DNA of 64,000 bases from contig JAACJK010000011.1 of assembly GCA_013368325.1 (NCBI GenBank), forward strand, positions 186,001 through 250,000. Direction: 5' to 3'. Each line of letters begins with the position of its first letter. The stretch's first letter is position 1. The position numbers and the translations under genes are program-made. Source of the stretch: Ephemerocybe angulata. Its lineage: Eukaryota > Basidiomycota > Agaricomycetes > Agaricales > Psathyrellaceae. Shown here one piece after another: positions 23,996-35,641 of this stretch. A model generated the notes under the pieces. The model did not search any database. It was not told where the DNA came from and saw only the letters and a program-made list of their open reading frames with translations.

Positions 23996-25785
23996 ATGAT
24001 GGCTCTCCTCGACCTTCCCACAGAGATCTTGCTCCAGATCATCGAGTATGCTTGTGCATCTCCCGACTGCACGACTGTCTACTCGCTTTGCAGGACTTCG
24101 AAAGAGCTCTGGAATCTCTCGCGGGGGCACAGGTTTACATCGGCTCTGGTGGTGGGCTGGGAGGCCCTTCTCACTCTGGAGAAAGTGTATTCGACGCTAC
24201 CGGAGGATTCGGAGGAGAGGCGCAAGGGGATCGTGAACATGTGCGTCGATTTGCCGTGTTTGTTCCAAGCTGCATACCCCGAGGGCCCTATCTGGTGCGA
24301 GGAGTATGAAGAGGACGACAGCCCTTATGTGTTTGGGAAGGATTATGACCTTGTGACGACGGAAGGAGAAGACGAGGGAGAGGAGGATGGGCGTATGTTG
24401 AGCGATGGGACGGAAGAGGTGGAAATGCCCGTTGTACCTGGGACGAGTCAACAGCGCACAGAACCTGAGGGGTCCGGGGATTACGAAGGCCACGTCGGAG
24501 ATGACGGAGAACATGGGGAGGATCAGGACGGAGTATCCTCTGAGCAGGACCGCAGTGATTCAGAGGGATACGAAGGCGACTCTGATTCCCATTCCGACGA
24601 TAGCTCTGACTCTGAGTCCGAACTCGAGTCTAGAGAGCTCTCCGCCTCAGCAGTCTCAAAACTTTGGGCAGAGCTGGTAGATGTCATGGAAGATGCGGAA
24701 AAAGCGCGCATCCCTTCCATCCTAGGCGACGACCAGCAAGGCCCTCCCAGCAATCTTGAGCTGTATCCATCTGAAGGCTCTGATGCCGACCCCTCCTACG
24801 CACCTTCGGAATCGATCTCTGACAGGGTGTACCAGCATGGATCTATGTCCATGGCCGAGGTGTATCGCATGATAGAGGGGAAGGGCCGCCCAGGGGAGCT
24901 GAGTACAACTGACGATTCCGTACTTTGGGATACCGAGGACGACCTGGAGTTCGCGTCATCGCTCTCCATCTCGGAATCTGAGATCCAGGATATCACAACG
25001 CGTATCTGGACAGATGAAGAGCTGAATGCTATCCCGATAGGGGATGGACTAGGATCCATTAAGCCCTTGGATTTCGCGTTCCTGGAAAGGGACGACAGAC
25101 GCAGCTCTAAGATAGAGTTCGAGGTGTACTCGGCGCTACGGCGTTTATTGGAGGCAAATTCGACGACTCTCGAGGTCTTCACTCTGCACTGGAAACCGCA
25201 GAGCGATTACCATCCCTGCCGGCTGTTCCCCGTCCTCCCGAAGCTTCGAAGCCTGGCATTGTACCGACACACCTCAGAAGACTATTACATCGGTCGTGCG
25301 CCTGGTCCATACCCTGGGGACAATGAAGATCCGCAGAAGGCACTATTTCCCTCGATCGAGCGATTGGACTATGATTGCTCGATGTTGAGGGAGACCGGGT
25401 GGTATCGAAGGTGTCCAACCTTAGTAATGGGGCTGCATCGCTTCCAGTATGCTACCATTCCGTGCAAATGGGTGATGTGCGTATATTTCCCTTCCCATAT
25501 CTTCATTTGAAATCATGGAAATTGACAATTCAATCTTATAGATCTGCTCGAACGCATGTCCATTCGCTACTTCCATCCTCTCTGAAGGCCCTGCGCATCC
25601 ACTGTACATGTGAAGACTTTGGAAATGATCGTGAAGGGTGTCGGGAGGACATGGAACGCATCTTACCAAGCTCTATCAACCTTACCATTGTGCACTCAGT
25701 CGACATCAGACAGGACTGGCTTGACCAGCTTGATAGTCCATCCTCGTCCCACCTTCCATTTCAAATTCAAGACCAAAACGCATGA
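23996..25785 (+). CDS. F-box protein with acidic Ser/Asp/Glu-rich insert
   Basis: Two exons, 23996-25476 and 25542-25785, joined by a 65-nt phase-2 intron; the product is 574 aa. The N-terminal F-box is LDLPTEILLQIIEYAC...DCTTVYSLCRTSKELW (about 4-50). Residues about 120-230 are strongly acidic and low in complexity (GEDEGEEDGR, SDSHSDDSSDSESELESREL). A Leu-rich C-terminal part follows (TLEVFTLHW, LPKLRSLAL). The start is the first of two adjacent ATG codons. F-box proteins are usually SCF adaptors; the long acidic linker could be a phosphorylation or charge-interaction segment, but that is inference. A deleted relative lies at 14514-15185. Confidence 0.8.
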
Positions 25786-26436
25786 TAGCGAAACATGGAA
25801 AACCCACGCCATTCTAGACACCGAGGCCTTCTAACCGTCCTACGACCATAGCTATGTCAGAACACTCTTCTACTGATGCACGAAAAGCCTGTAAATGGAA
25901 TGTGACGCATCCGCAACGCGGGCGCCAATATTTCGTTGGGCGCTAATTTCAAAAATGGCACGGGTTGTAAGTTTCGAAACGCGTTTCTCTCTCAAACATC
26001 CCAAAATATATTCTCCGTGCCTCAGATGATGACTAGCTTTTGAAGGGGTGACACTTGGCACTGCCATAAATGTGGGCCCATGCAGGCAGCTGTAGCCCAA
26101 TGTAGGCCAGGCTCCAATCACCGTGCTTCTGCTCCTGGCTCAATTCTAATGGAGGGTAAGGCTCCGGGGAGCTGAAAACAGCTGACTACAGGGTGCAAGA
26201 TCCCGGGAAATCCAGACATATCTGGAGTCGGCGTTCGCTGTGCAATCTATATCCAAGTGTGGATGTTCCAGGTCTTGCCTCCGAGTCCGCTTCTTTGATT
26301 CTCTGAATGCTCCAGGAAGATCCCGACGACTTTCGGTATAGTGACTTTAACAAATAGACTGTTATGTGAGGGTCCTCCTTTACTAGTTTGTATAGTTTGT
26401 CCTAACGATTCCAACTGTGAAAGAGGGTAAAGGACA
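25786..26436. other. Intergenic spacer between convergent genes
   Basis: About 650 bp between the 3' ends of convergent F-box loci. No feature seen. Confidence 0.5.
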
Positions 26437-27947
26437 CTACGTCTCTAATCTGAATACGGAAAGGGTCAGGTCGCTCCTCTCTCTCGAAGCTGGGAACAAG
26501 AAATCCAAGAAAACTGACGAGAATTCCTCGAACGCCACTCCTTCTGCCTTTTCAGGTTCCTTTACCAGCACGGTCATTGCACACGAGCCTCCGAGTCCAT
26601 CTGGTAGGGGCATTGCAAGATCCGCCATCCAGGTCACGTCGAAGCACCTCTCGTCTTCAGGACGGCCCAGACACCCATCTACCAGAAATTCGACACTTTG
26701 AAGCATAGGCAATGATTTAGGCCCTATTTTTGCCAGTGTGTTGTCGAATACCTGGAATGAAACGTATGGAAGAGTGTGTGCCGTGCACAGTATCGCGTCT
26801 TCATTTGTCTTGTTCCGAGACTCAATATGGGATAAGGTGATGGCGATCTTCGCCAGGCTTGGCGCTTTGAGCAAGGCCGTTAGGATCCCAAGGGAGACGT
26901 CCACTTCCACCCCAAAGATGTTCACCATGTCGAGGATCTGACCACGCTTCACGATCGTATTCCCAACTGGGATCTCGTCGGGGGACCCGGCTGAACCACC
27001 GGATACGGGAGACTTTCCCGACGTAACATCGCATACTCTGCACTCAAGATGCATTGTGCGGAGGTTGGGAAATGTAAGGTCATAGGGAAGAGCTGAGATG
27101 CGAGAAAATATGATGTTTTGGTGAGTAAACGCTGCCAGCGAGAAGAAAGTAATAACTCACCCTCAGCGTCCTTGGGCTCTAAAATATGCAACTTGAGTTC
27201 TTCTACCCTTTCAGATATCGCCCTCAAGCAGTCCGGATAAACCTCGGGACCTGTCACCTTTCTCCCCTTGGGCTCGAAACTCTTCAGATTGCTGCACCCG
27301 CTCCTAAGTTGGTCAAGTAGCCATTTATGGGCGACCGGATCCATGTTCCCAAGGTCATCCGAGAGACGAAGCGAGTGGAGATCAGGACTGAGGCAGAAAT
27401 CGAGGCGGATATCCTCCAGATCGTGAGCGACGGTATTGTTACCCAACGCGAGCTCCTTCAACCTTCTGAACGCGCACAGAAACTTGATCATAGCCAGCAC
27501 AGTGGAGAACTTGACACCCGTGATGTCAAGATCATCGACGCGCTCGGCGAAGGCGGTGGATATGGCCGAAAGCAGATAAGAGGGGATGGGATCTGGGGAT
27601 GGTTTGATACGGAGAGAGTGCAGTTTTGGGAGATCGATGGTCTCGAGGTCTGCGATCTGGTAGGGAGTGAAACTGGCGTCTACTTGTATGCGTTCCACGG
27701 AGCGGGTAAAGCTGCAGGGGGACTGGGCGGTGCTGGTGAAGTCCATGAACTTGTATAGACGGGCGTGCCGACTGCCCATGGCCCCGCGACTCCCATCTCG
27801 GATAGTGAGGTCCACATCCTCAAATAGTCATCGCCTGCAGTAAGGAACCCATTCTCGGCATACGAGGCTACAACTGGCGAGAGTCGCGGTGTCTCGGTAG
27901 AGCAAGGATAGCATGGGTTCAACAACATCGATAAGGGTTCCAACCAT
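26437..27947 (-). pseudogene. F-box gene with premature stop (tandem copy D)
   Basis: Paralogue of 28308-29767 with the same two-exon structure (27947-27161 and 27092-26437, 68-nt phase-1 intron). It would encode about 480 residues, but codon 40 is TGA at 27830-27828. The intact neighbour has Trp (TGG) there, inside CRRWLFEEVDLTI, within the F-box. Everything after the stop stays open and similar to the neighbour (IDLPKLHSLRI, AISTAFAERVDDLDI), so either the inactivation is recent, the stop is read through, or it is a sequencing error. Initiation downstream of the stop would give a protein without an F-box. Confidence 0.75.
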
Positions 27948-28307
27948 AGTTGTGGGGAATGGGAAACAGGTAGGTTTCGAAGTGGTGACGCCGCGGCACA
28001 ATGGTTGATCAAGCTGGGCAAGAAATAGGAGAGGGCGAACTGCGAGAGCTTGTGGGCGATAGATCGAAAGGATCTACAGGTACTTGGTGGTACTTAAACT
28101 AATGAACGGGGTGGGCTCGCTGTGTTATCTGGTTGACGGTGTTTAATGTGATGGAGGTGCTTCCGTCACACCAGCTTCGACCGGCACCATTACGCTACGG
28201 AGTCACGTCAAAAGAGAACACAATTCGTCTGCTCAATAGAACTTAGAACAACATTGGATATACTAGCATATCCGCGGCGTATAGCTAGGGAATGAAGCCT
28301 GAGGTTA

Positions 28308-29767
28308 TCATACCACTTCTCTAAATAGCGAAAGTAGCACACCGTTTCTGGCCCTCGAGGTTGGGAACGAACTGTCCAAGAACGATGAGGCAAGCGTCTC
28401 GAATCTCTCCGTACCTGGTCTGGAAGCCTTCGCGACCGTGACCGTCTCCGAGTTTGCATCTATTGGAACATCCATCCCGATGTCTTTCAGCATGAAGCAC
28501 CTCCCACCTTCCAAGCGCCCTGTACACCCATCTGCTATAAACTCAACGGTCCGAAGCATGGGTAGTGACCCCGGCCCTTTCTCCGCCAGCGCTTTGTCGA
28601 ACAGTGGGAATGAGATATACTCCAGTGTGTGTGCCGTGCATGTGCCGTAGCTGGAATGGTGGAAAAGAGTGAGGACAATCTTCTTCAAGCATGGCGCCTT
28701 GAGCGAGCCAATTAGGCGCCCGAGGGTAGCGTCGACCTTCTTCGCATCCTCTATATTGAGCGTAATGTCCATACCCTCCCGTCCTAGACTGATAGGAAGC
28801 GCGTTTAGACCGGATATGGAGGGTGCTTTTACCTCGGATACCCTGCAATTGAGACAAAGTAGCCGGAGGTTGGGAAACTCCAGGTCCTGACTTCTTGAGA
28901 AGAGGGCTGGAACGCGTACTCAGAATGCCTCCTTAATTTGAGCAAACAAAACTCACCTTGTATTTCCTCAGGCCCTTTTCTACTTCTCGTTCTCAGAGTG
29001 ACCCCTTCCACCCTATCTGATATTGCTGCCAAAAACTCCGGGAATTCTGCGATACCGAGGGCTTGATCATTACACTCGATCTCAAATTTCCGAAGATTCT
29101 TGCATCCACTCTTGAACTGCTCGAGCAGCCACCCATGAGTCCCATCGTCCAAAAACATTAGTCCACTGGAGATGTGCAGTGACCGAAGATTTGGGGCGAG
29201 TCGGAGGTCGGGGTGGATATTTGCCTGTGGGGCCCCGTCCAGAGGGAAATCGACAAAGAAATTGCTGCCCAAAGCGAGCCTCTCCAGATTCTCGAAACTG
29301 CATATGAACTTGATCATAGCCTTGTTGGTGAGGAACTTGACGTGTGCGATGTCAAGGTCATCGACACGCTCGGCGAAGACGGTGGATATGGCTGAAAGCA
29401 GGTACGAGGGGATCCCCGCGGCTTGGGAGTTTGTGATACAGATGGAGTGAAGTTTCGGAAGGTCGATAGTGTCGAGCCCTGCGATGTGGTAGGGAGTGAA
29501 GCTGGAGTCAATTCTCAGGCGTTGCACGAAGTTGGTGAAGGTGCAGGGGGAGGTGTTGCTGGTGACTTCCATGAACTTGAACAGGCGGGAGTGCCGACCC
29601 CCAACGGAGCGGAATCCGTGGATAGTAAGGTCCACTTCTTCGAATAACCATCGCCTGCAGAAAGGTAGCCAGTCTCGAGAGACGAGGCTGCACCTGGAGA
29701 GTGTAGTGGTGTCTCTGTATAGGATTGACAGTATGATCTCTACGACTTCGAGAGGAGTTTCGACCAT
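28308..29767 (-). CDS. F-box protein (tandem copy E)
   Basis: Two exons, 29767-28957 and 28906-28308, with a 50-nt phase-1 intron; the product is 469 aa. The F-box is N-terminal (TPLEVVEIILSILY, TLSRCSLVSRDWLPFCRRWLF, about 3-45). The rest is an LRR-like solenoid (IDLPKLHSICI, NLERLALGSNF, APNLRSLHI), a common plan in mushroom F-box families. No coiled coil precedes the F-box, unlike the family at 2856-7172. The tandem copy at 26437-27947 has the same intron position but a nonsense codon. Expected role is SCF ubiquitin-ligase adaptor; the target is unknown. Confidence 0.8.
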
Positions 29768-30289
29768 CGAAGGGTAGAGAGTTGGGGCGGGGATACCTGT
29801 TAACTTTGGATATTGGATATCGATGCCAGGAAAGTTGGGCAGATGGACGTTTGGGTAGACGAATGCAGAGCCTATCCTGTGACATATTATACTTCACAGG
29901 TGTTCTCAGGACCCACCTATCAGTGCGACAGGTCACCGGACACAGAAAGGGAGGACTCACGCATTTGGTTAGATTCCTCGACGATTCAAGAAATTGCAAT
30001 CGACTGCGCGGAGGATTCGAGACGCCTCGGGGGCCACTAACAAAGCCGAAATCTATGCGAAATGTACATTGTGATGGAGAATAGACGAAGGGATAACTAG
30101 CGAACTACAGATGCATGGACGAGGCGCTCGCTCGTAGTAAAGACAGATAGGGAGAAGGAATGCAAAAGCAAGAATAGTACAATGATGTACAATATTGAAT
30201 AGCAACAGCAATGGCATGATAGTTCGTTCAATCAACGTAATAGCGAAGAAGAAAGGATGTAGGTAACTCGCGCTCAATCATCGTCCAGG
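29768..30289. other. Intergenic spacer
   Basis: About 520 bp holding the upstream region of F-box copy E and the 3' flank of the SH3 membrane protein. No gene supported. Confidence 0.5.
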
Positions 30290-31441
30290 TCAGAAGCGCC
30301 CAATATTGCCCGTGGCAGGCTGGAGACTGCTCACTCTCCTCCGGTTGCCGCCCACACCACGGCTGAAGTCTAACATATCGTCCAAGGCAGTACTGAATCT
30401 CCCATCAAGACATTCCATCGGAACCATCCCTTGTTGACCATTGGGTTTGAGGCAAAGCGCCCAGCCATCGTCGTATTCCGCCAGAACGCGAATAGCTTCT
30501 CCGATGGTTATCGAAAGCTCGTCCGGTAGCGTAGTGATAAAGGTCGAGACGACGGTCGAAATCGGCTGCGATAAGGTGGTGGTAATGGAAGGGCCGTAGA
30601 TAGGAGGCTTCGAGAGGGGACTCGGCTGACGTTTGGAAGTGGGCGGAGCAAAGGCGGCAGTCTCGTTTCCAAACGACGGTGGGGGAGCAGATATGGAAAG
30701 TGCAACCGGAGTTTCGGATGGCGATGGCAGGGCCATGAATGCAATGGACGGTCGACTCGGGTTGCTGGGGTTCGAATTGCGCATGAAGGTCTGTACATGT
30801 TCTGTGGGAAGCAGAGGGGCGGCCTTGCGTTCGTTCTGTCCGAGACCGTCAGACAGCCGGCGGGACAATTTGGAATTCTTCCAGCCCTTCCGCAGCTTCT
30901 GTCGCCGTCGAACGTATCGTCTGCGGACAAAGAAGATGACGACTGCAATAACGAGGAAGAGGCACAGAATGATGACCCCGAGGAGAACGCCGGTGGACAT
31001 CTTCTTGGGTTTCGAGTTGCCCGAGACAGGGTCGACGTTTGGAGTGCCATCGTTGTTGATGACACCCTGGTTGTTCACTATAGTGCTGGTACGAGGAGTT
31101 GAAGTGGAGGTTTGGGTCGATGTAGAGGAGGTTGTGGTCGTCTCCGCTGAGGTCGTCTCCATTGTGGTCGGCAAAAGTGTCTCCATGGGTTGGTACGGCG
31201 AGTCATGATTATAGTCGCCTGTTGGCATAGTCGTAGAGATCGTTGGGTCCGGGACTGGGAATATGGTGCGAGTAACCGTAATAGTGATAGGGGTGAACTG
31301 AGGAAGCAGGTTCTCTCCAACGGCGTCGACGTCGTTGGAATCGGCCGCTATTCCTTCGATGTTGACCTGGGGGACTCGTTTGAAAACTGGGTGCAGTCCA
31401 GGGGCTTCGTCAGGGTGTCGTCTTCGAATAAGCCGGTGCAT
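30290..31441 (-). CDS. Single-pass membrane protein with C-terminal SH3 domain
   Basis: Single exon; start chosen at the ATG at 31441 (383 aa). The frame stays open 96 codons further upstream, but that part is Phe/Ser-rich and looks like translated 5' UTR. Order: a short N-terminal basic segment (RLIRRRHPDE), a Ser/Thr-rich extracellular stalk (TTSAETTTTSSTSTQTSTST), one transmembrane helix (about 162-185) followed by RRRYVRRRQKLRK as stop-transfer, a Pro/Ser-rich cytosolic linker, and an SH3 domain at about 310-360 (LSITIGEAIRVLAEYDDGWA, QQGMVPMECLD). This layout resembles Fus1/Sho1-like fungal surface proteins with a cytosolic SH3. A role in polarity or signalling is inference. Confidence 0.75.
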   Translation of the reverse strand: MHRLIRRRHPDEAPGLHPVFKRVPQVNIEGIAADSNDVDAVGENLLPQFTPITITVTRTIFPVPDPTISTTMPTGDYNHDSPYQPMETLLPTTMETTSAETTTTSSTSTQTSTSTPRTSTIVNNQGVINNDGTPNVDPVSGNSKPKKMSTGVLLGVIILCLFLVIAVVIFFVRRRYVRRRQKLRKGWKNSKLSRRLSDGLGQNERKAAPLLPTEHVQTFMRNSNPSNPSRPSIAFMALPSPSETPVALSISAPPPSFGNETAAFAPPTSKRQPSPLSKPPIYGPSITTTLSQPISTVVSTFITTLPDELSITIGEAIRVLAEYDDGWALCLKPNGQQGMVPMECLDGRFSTALDDMLDFSRGVGGNRRRVSSLQPATGNIGRF

Positions 31442-32051
31442 CGTCTCGATAGTAAATGAAAGCAAGTGGAGAGCAAGGACAGTGGTGGTGGGGTATCCGT
31501 CGAGTTCGACTCGAGTGAAAGCGAATGAGAAAGAGCCAGAGTAAAAGAAAGTAAAGCTAGGGCATAGAAGAATTGGAGAAAGACAATCAGCCTGGGAAGT
31601 AGAAGAATAAGAGGCTGACCGAAAGAACAATAGCGACCCCCGAGGCAATAGCGACTTGCTAAAAATAGCCCGCAATGGCCGCGGCATTTGCCGAGCGCCA
31701 CGCTTGGGCCTGCCCACAATTGGGGGCAAAATGCGATTGTAAACTTATTCTCTCTCTCAGAGTACAGGCTGGCAGTCAAAAAGCATGCATTACTCTCTGT
31801 GTGAGCCTCCTCGTAACCATTCATTGCATTAATGCTACATCTCCGCAATTAACGAAGATCTTGTGCAGATCAATGCTAAGCGGCGAGCGTGAGCCAATAC
31901 AGCAGCTTCATTGGCCCATTCAAGGGCAGGATGCAAAGACAGAATCGAGGCAATGAAGAAGTCCTAAAAATACATCTTGGATACTATACAGTATGTTCGT
32001 AGCCCAATAATCATGATAAATCCAATCTTGGTTTCAGCATCGGGTTGCTAC
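31442..32051. other. 5' region of the SH3 membrane protein gene
   Basis: About 610 bp. A minus-strand TATTTTTAG lies near 31660-31668 and could serve as a weak TATA element, which would fit a long 5' UTR. Nothing else is recognised. Confidence 0.4.
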
Positions 32052-33431
32052 TCAATCCTTATCGCGGCGATGGATAAGAGTGAACCTGTCGGCATCGTCC
32101 GGTGCTGGAACAGCCTCAACTGGGCCCTGAATCATACCATACTTTTGTGGCATGCTAGCTCCCCTCCGCTCCCTCAGATGCTCAAGCTCATGAGTCATGA
32201 AACCATGTCCAGCGACAGGACCCCAGTACGATGTGCCAGCCAACGATCCAATGATGCTACAGCGACAAAATGTCTCGTGAGCAAGAAGAGAAATGTTAAA
32301 CACTGGAATACTCACCAGGTTCCGATGAGGATCGAAAGATAGAACCTATATTGGGAGTACCACTTGGGCGCTTAAAGTTTTGATGTCAACAGCCGCGCAT
32401 CATCGCGAACACAAAAAAACAAGGCTCACCCCAACCAGCCATAGTAACCCTCGAGTCGGCATACCAAAGCCCCGTAAACGCCATCCACTGGACGACCAGG
32501 GCAGTCATAGGCTGCATTCCCAGGCTGGTCCAAGCGACCAGCATCGGGGCGGTCCCCAAAGCAAGTCGAGTGTAACCTTGGTATCCTCCGTAAGCTGCCA
32601 TCTCGAAGCCCCAGTGCAGGGCACCTATGCACATGCGCGACACTATCAGCTATATCTCAGGGAAATAGGAAATGCGTGCGTACCTAGGAAGGAAAGCAAA
32701 ACGGCTCCGTAGGTGACCTGGAAATTAAGCGATTGGTCGAGCATGGTGCTCGCGACGCCAGGGTCAATCTTGGTCATGACGCCGCTCGTAGCCAGCTCGG
32801 CCTGCCTCGCGAGCCAAATGGTCATAGCCGAAGCGCCCAGGTAGGGGATACCACCTTCATCATCAAGAGTTAGCTCTCAGACCTGACTCCGGAGGATAGA
32901 CGCCGGTGACTTGGACGTACCCGCGAGGCCCAGAACAAGGATTGGTTGAGGAACCTCATGTGCAACTTTCGCCGTAATACCAAACTACAGTGGACCAGTC
33001 ACCATTAGAAGTACATCCAAGGGCGACCGCCGCGCCGAAGCAACAGACGATTCCGAAGGACGACGATGACGACGACTCACGAATGATATCCCGTCGTGGT
33101 CAATGATACTATCAGTCGGATTATTCGCCGCCGCAATCGTCTTGGCCAAGTCAGACGCGGAATTGCCCATCTCCTCTTTGATATTCGTCGCGGCGTGCTC
33201 AAGGGACTGGCTTCCTGGCCGGTTTGAAACTTGGCTTGCGACCATGCGGCGCGCCTGCCATTGCATTCCCGCAGGAACGGGTTTGGCGGCGGCCAGCAAT
33301 GCGAACTTGGGGAGGCACAGGCCCGCTGGGCGTGCGAGTGGAGTGGGGGACTGGCATCCGAGTCGGAAAGGAATGGAAGTGCGTCTGAGGATGTTAGTTG
33401 TCCTCAGAGTGGGCCGGAGAAAGGTGTTCAT
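32052..33431 (-). CDS. DUF3429 (TMEM69-like) mitochondrial membrane protein
   Basis: Six exons: 33431-33081, 32984-32921, 32854-32684, 32624-32430, 32370-32316 and 32256-32052; the product is 346 aa. The first about 60 residues are rich in Arg, Ser, Thr and Leu and lack acidic residues, as expected of a mitochondrial presequence (MNTFLRPTLRTTNILRRTSI). DUF3429 then covers about 118-300, with LGLAGGIPYLGAS, FLGALHWGFEMA and LVVQWMAFTGLWYADSR, a multi-pass membrane core typical of this family. The conserved GALHWG motif is split by an intron (G|GALHWG). Molecular function is not known for the family; inner-membrane location is inferred from the presequence. Confidence 0.85.
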
Positions 33432-34001
33432 CGTGTATTAACTAGTTCGTGCACTGGTGTTATGCGTGTTGTCGACGTTGCCGTGTTGAGAGAAAAGGAA
33501 GGAGAGGTCGGGAATAAGGGGCTCCTCAGTGGGTCGCAGCTAAATGCAAGTTAGGATAGGGACTAGGACTATGACATCAGACTAGCTATTACGAGACAAT
33601 TGGAGCACGGACGGCGCCAAATGAATTGAAGATGGTAAGGAGCCACAAAGAAGGCAGACTAGGGCCGCGGTACTGTAACTGAATAATATTCGTAGCGAGT
33701 CGTGGAGTAATGGAGATTATTCGTGAGCGCAAGGAGCGAGGTACGTATAAAAATAGCGATAGTAATCGCAAGAATAATGATACAGTATGGAGCACAAAGG
33801 CAGCACACTTAAGGTGCCGGTGCGAAGGGCGAAGGTAAGATAGGCAGGCATATGTGCATAAAGCATATGAGTGAGTGAATACGAAGGTCAAATGCAGAGG
33901 GGGAAGGGGGAAAGGGTGCGGATATATTAACCCAGCAACGCCTATTCATCTAGAAGAGAAGCAGAGAACTGGAGGAAAGGAAACTGAAGAAGGCGAAAGG
34001 G
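33432..34001. other. Intergenic spacer
   Basis: About 570 bp between the promoter of the DUF3429 gene and the 3' end of the terpene synthase gene. No feature supported. Confidence 0.5.
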
Positions 34002-35641
34002 TTAATGGTAACTTCGGAAGAGTGATCCCACGAATGCGCTGAGCAGGAGAACCACGAATTGGTGAATTTGAGTGAAGAAGCCGTTCCAAGAGCCCTTCAG
34101 GCGTTTCTGGAGGGAGGCGGCAGCGGGGACGGGGACGACCTCTTTTGACAGTGCATGATGGATTTGGATGGTCGGAACGGGAGTGGGGCTCGGAGTAGGG
34201 GGAGGGGGGCTGACAGCCTGGGGCACCAGCGGGAGAAGCTGGACGACACGGTGCTTCTTGACTTCCTGTCCCTGTGATCCAAAATAGCGATGGGTCTGGA
34301 AGCTCCAGTGAAGAGACCTGTCAAGCGAAGATAGTGGTTAGATGAAAGCGTGAAGAGCGCGAGGCGTGTATCACATACCCAACAATCCAGTCTTGGAGGC
34401 CTTGAACGTAGCGAGACACCATGTCGTCGATCTCGGGACCCCATGAAGGGATTTTCGTCTTCGTTTCGCAGAACGCGTCGATTGTCTGCGAGCATAGATC
34501 GCCAACATAGTCGACCGCGCTCTGGAGAGAGTGCCCGTGATATGTCATGAGGATGACAATCATGTTGTGCGTGTCCCCACGCGACTGCTCTACGTTGTAC
34601 GAGAAGATGTCCTGCGTATTCGGTTAAGCTAAAGGCGATCCGCGAGAGAGTCAAATAAGGAGCGACATACGTTGGACCATGTCACGAGATCGTTCGTGCT
34701 CTGATTGAGAGCAGCAATGACAGGATGCTCGGCAACAAACTCGGGGAGATCGATATCGAGTGCATACCTAACCGATTGGAGGTGTTGGTAAATGAAAACG
34801 AAAATCAGGAACAGACAGGTGGTGGGACTTACTCGATGAGCGCCCAACATGGCTTGCAGCCTAACGAACACGTTGAAGTAATGAATAAACATGCTCCACT
34901 GGAAATAGAGCGGACAGAGAGCCTTACCTGAGGTATCCCTCCTCACGTCGATGTACGATTCAAGATCAGGAATCACATCATCGTCACGGGCACGCGCTTG
35001 GATATTAACGGCCTCAAAGAAGAGTTCAAGAGTTTCCTTGAAACGGCTTTGTGCTCCAGGACCGCAGTCGGGGATGCAACGTGCCCAGAAGCTAGACGCG
35101 AAAAAGTATAGATAAGAATCTCGGAATAAATGAGAACTGGGGGAGGCACGACGTACTCGCGTGCTAGTTTTCCTGGGTTCAGCTCCTCTGATGTCTGCTC
35201 GTTCGTCGGCATGTAGCGGTCAGAGTACCAGAGGGCGTTCATCACGACATCGGCCAGGACGTCTGTCTCTCGTGTCATCATACCATCGCTAATGTTGTCG
35301 CTGTAGGTTATGTGTCAGTTAACCTCGATAGGTACAAAAGAACAGTGAAAAACATACAGATGGAAAAGGTAATTCATGAAATCGGACACGACGCGCAGGC
35401 GCTCGGAGGTCGTGGTGTGGTAGCAGTAAGCTGTGAGCTCGCCTGCCTGGAGCCCGCGAAGGGCGCGTCGTTGCTTGGCGTTAAGATCGGGGCAGTTCGT
35501 GTCCAACCATTCGACGGAATGTCTTGCAACCTCATCACCGTTAGGGTGATATGAGAGCTTGAATTTGCAGTGCGATACGAGGTCTGGGAGGATGAAAGAG
35601 GTGGGCTTCTCGGAGAACGATGGGGGGGCTTGGGCTGGCAT
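34002..35641 (-). CDS. Sesquiterpene synthase (class I terpene cyclase) with hydrophobic tail
   Basis: Cyclises farnesyl diphosphate to a sesquiterpene; product unknown. Seven exons: 35641-35358, 35300-35157, 35091-34928, 34860-34833, 34767-34671, 34611-34379 and 34317-34002; the product is 421 aa. The metal-binding Asp-rich motif is DNISD at about 96-100 in NYLFHLDNISDG, split by intron 1. The NSE triad is NDIFSYNVE at about 239-247, split by intron 5. FWARCIPDCGPGAQSRF precedes helix G-like DVRRDTSG, and HRY at about 326-328 supplies the C-terminal Arg-Tyr pair. The family is usually about 330-360 aa; here about 75 extra residues follow: Pro-rich PPPPTPSPTPVP, then a hydrophobic QFVVLLLSAFVGSLF near the end. 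No P450, oxidoreductase or transporter lies beside it in the window. Confidence 0.9.
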
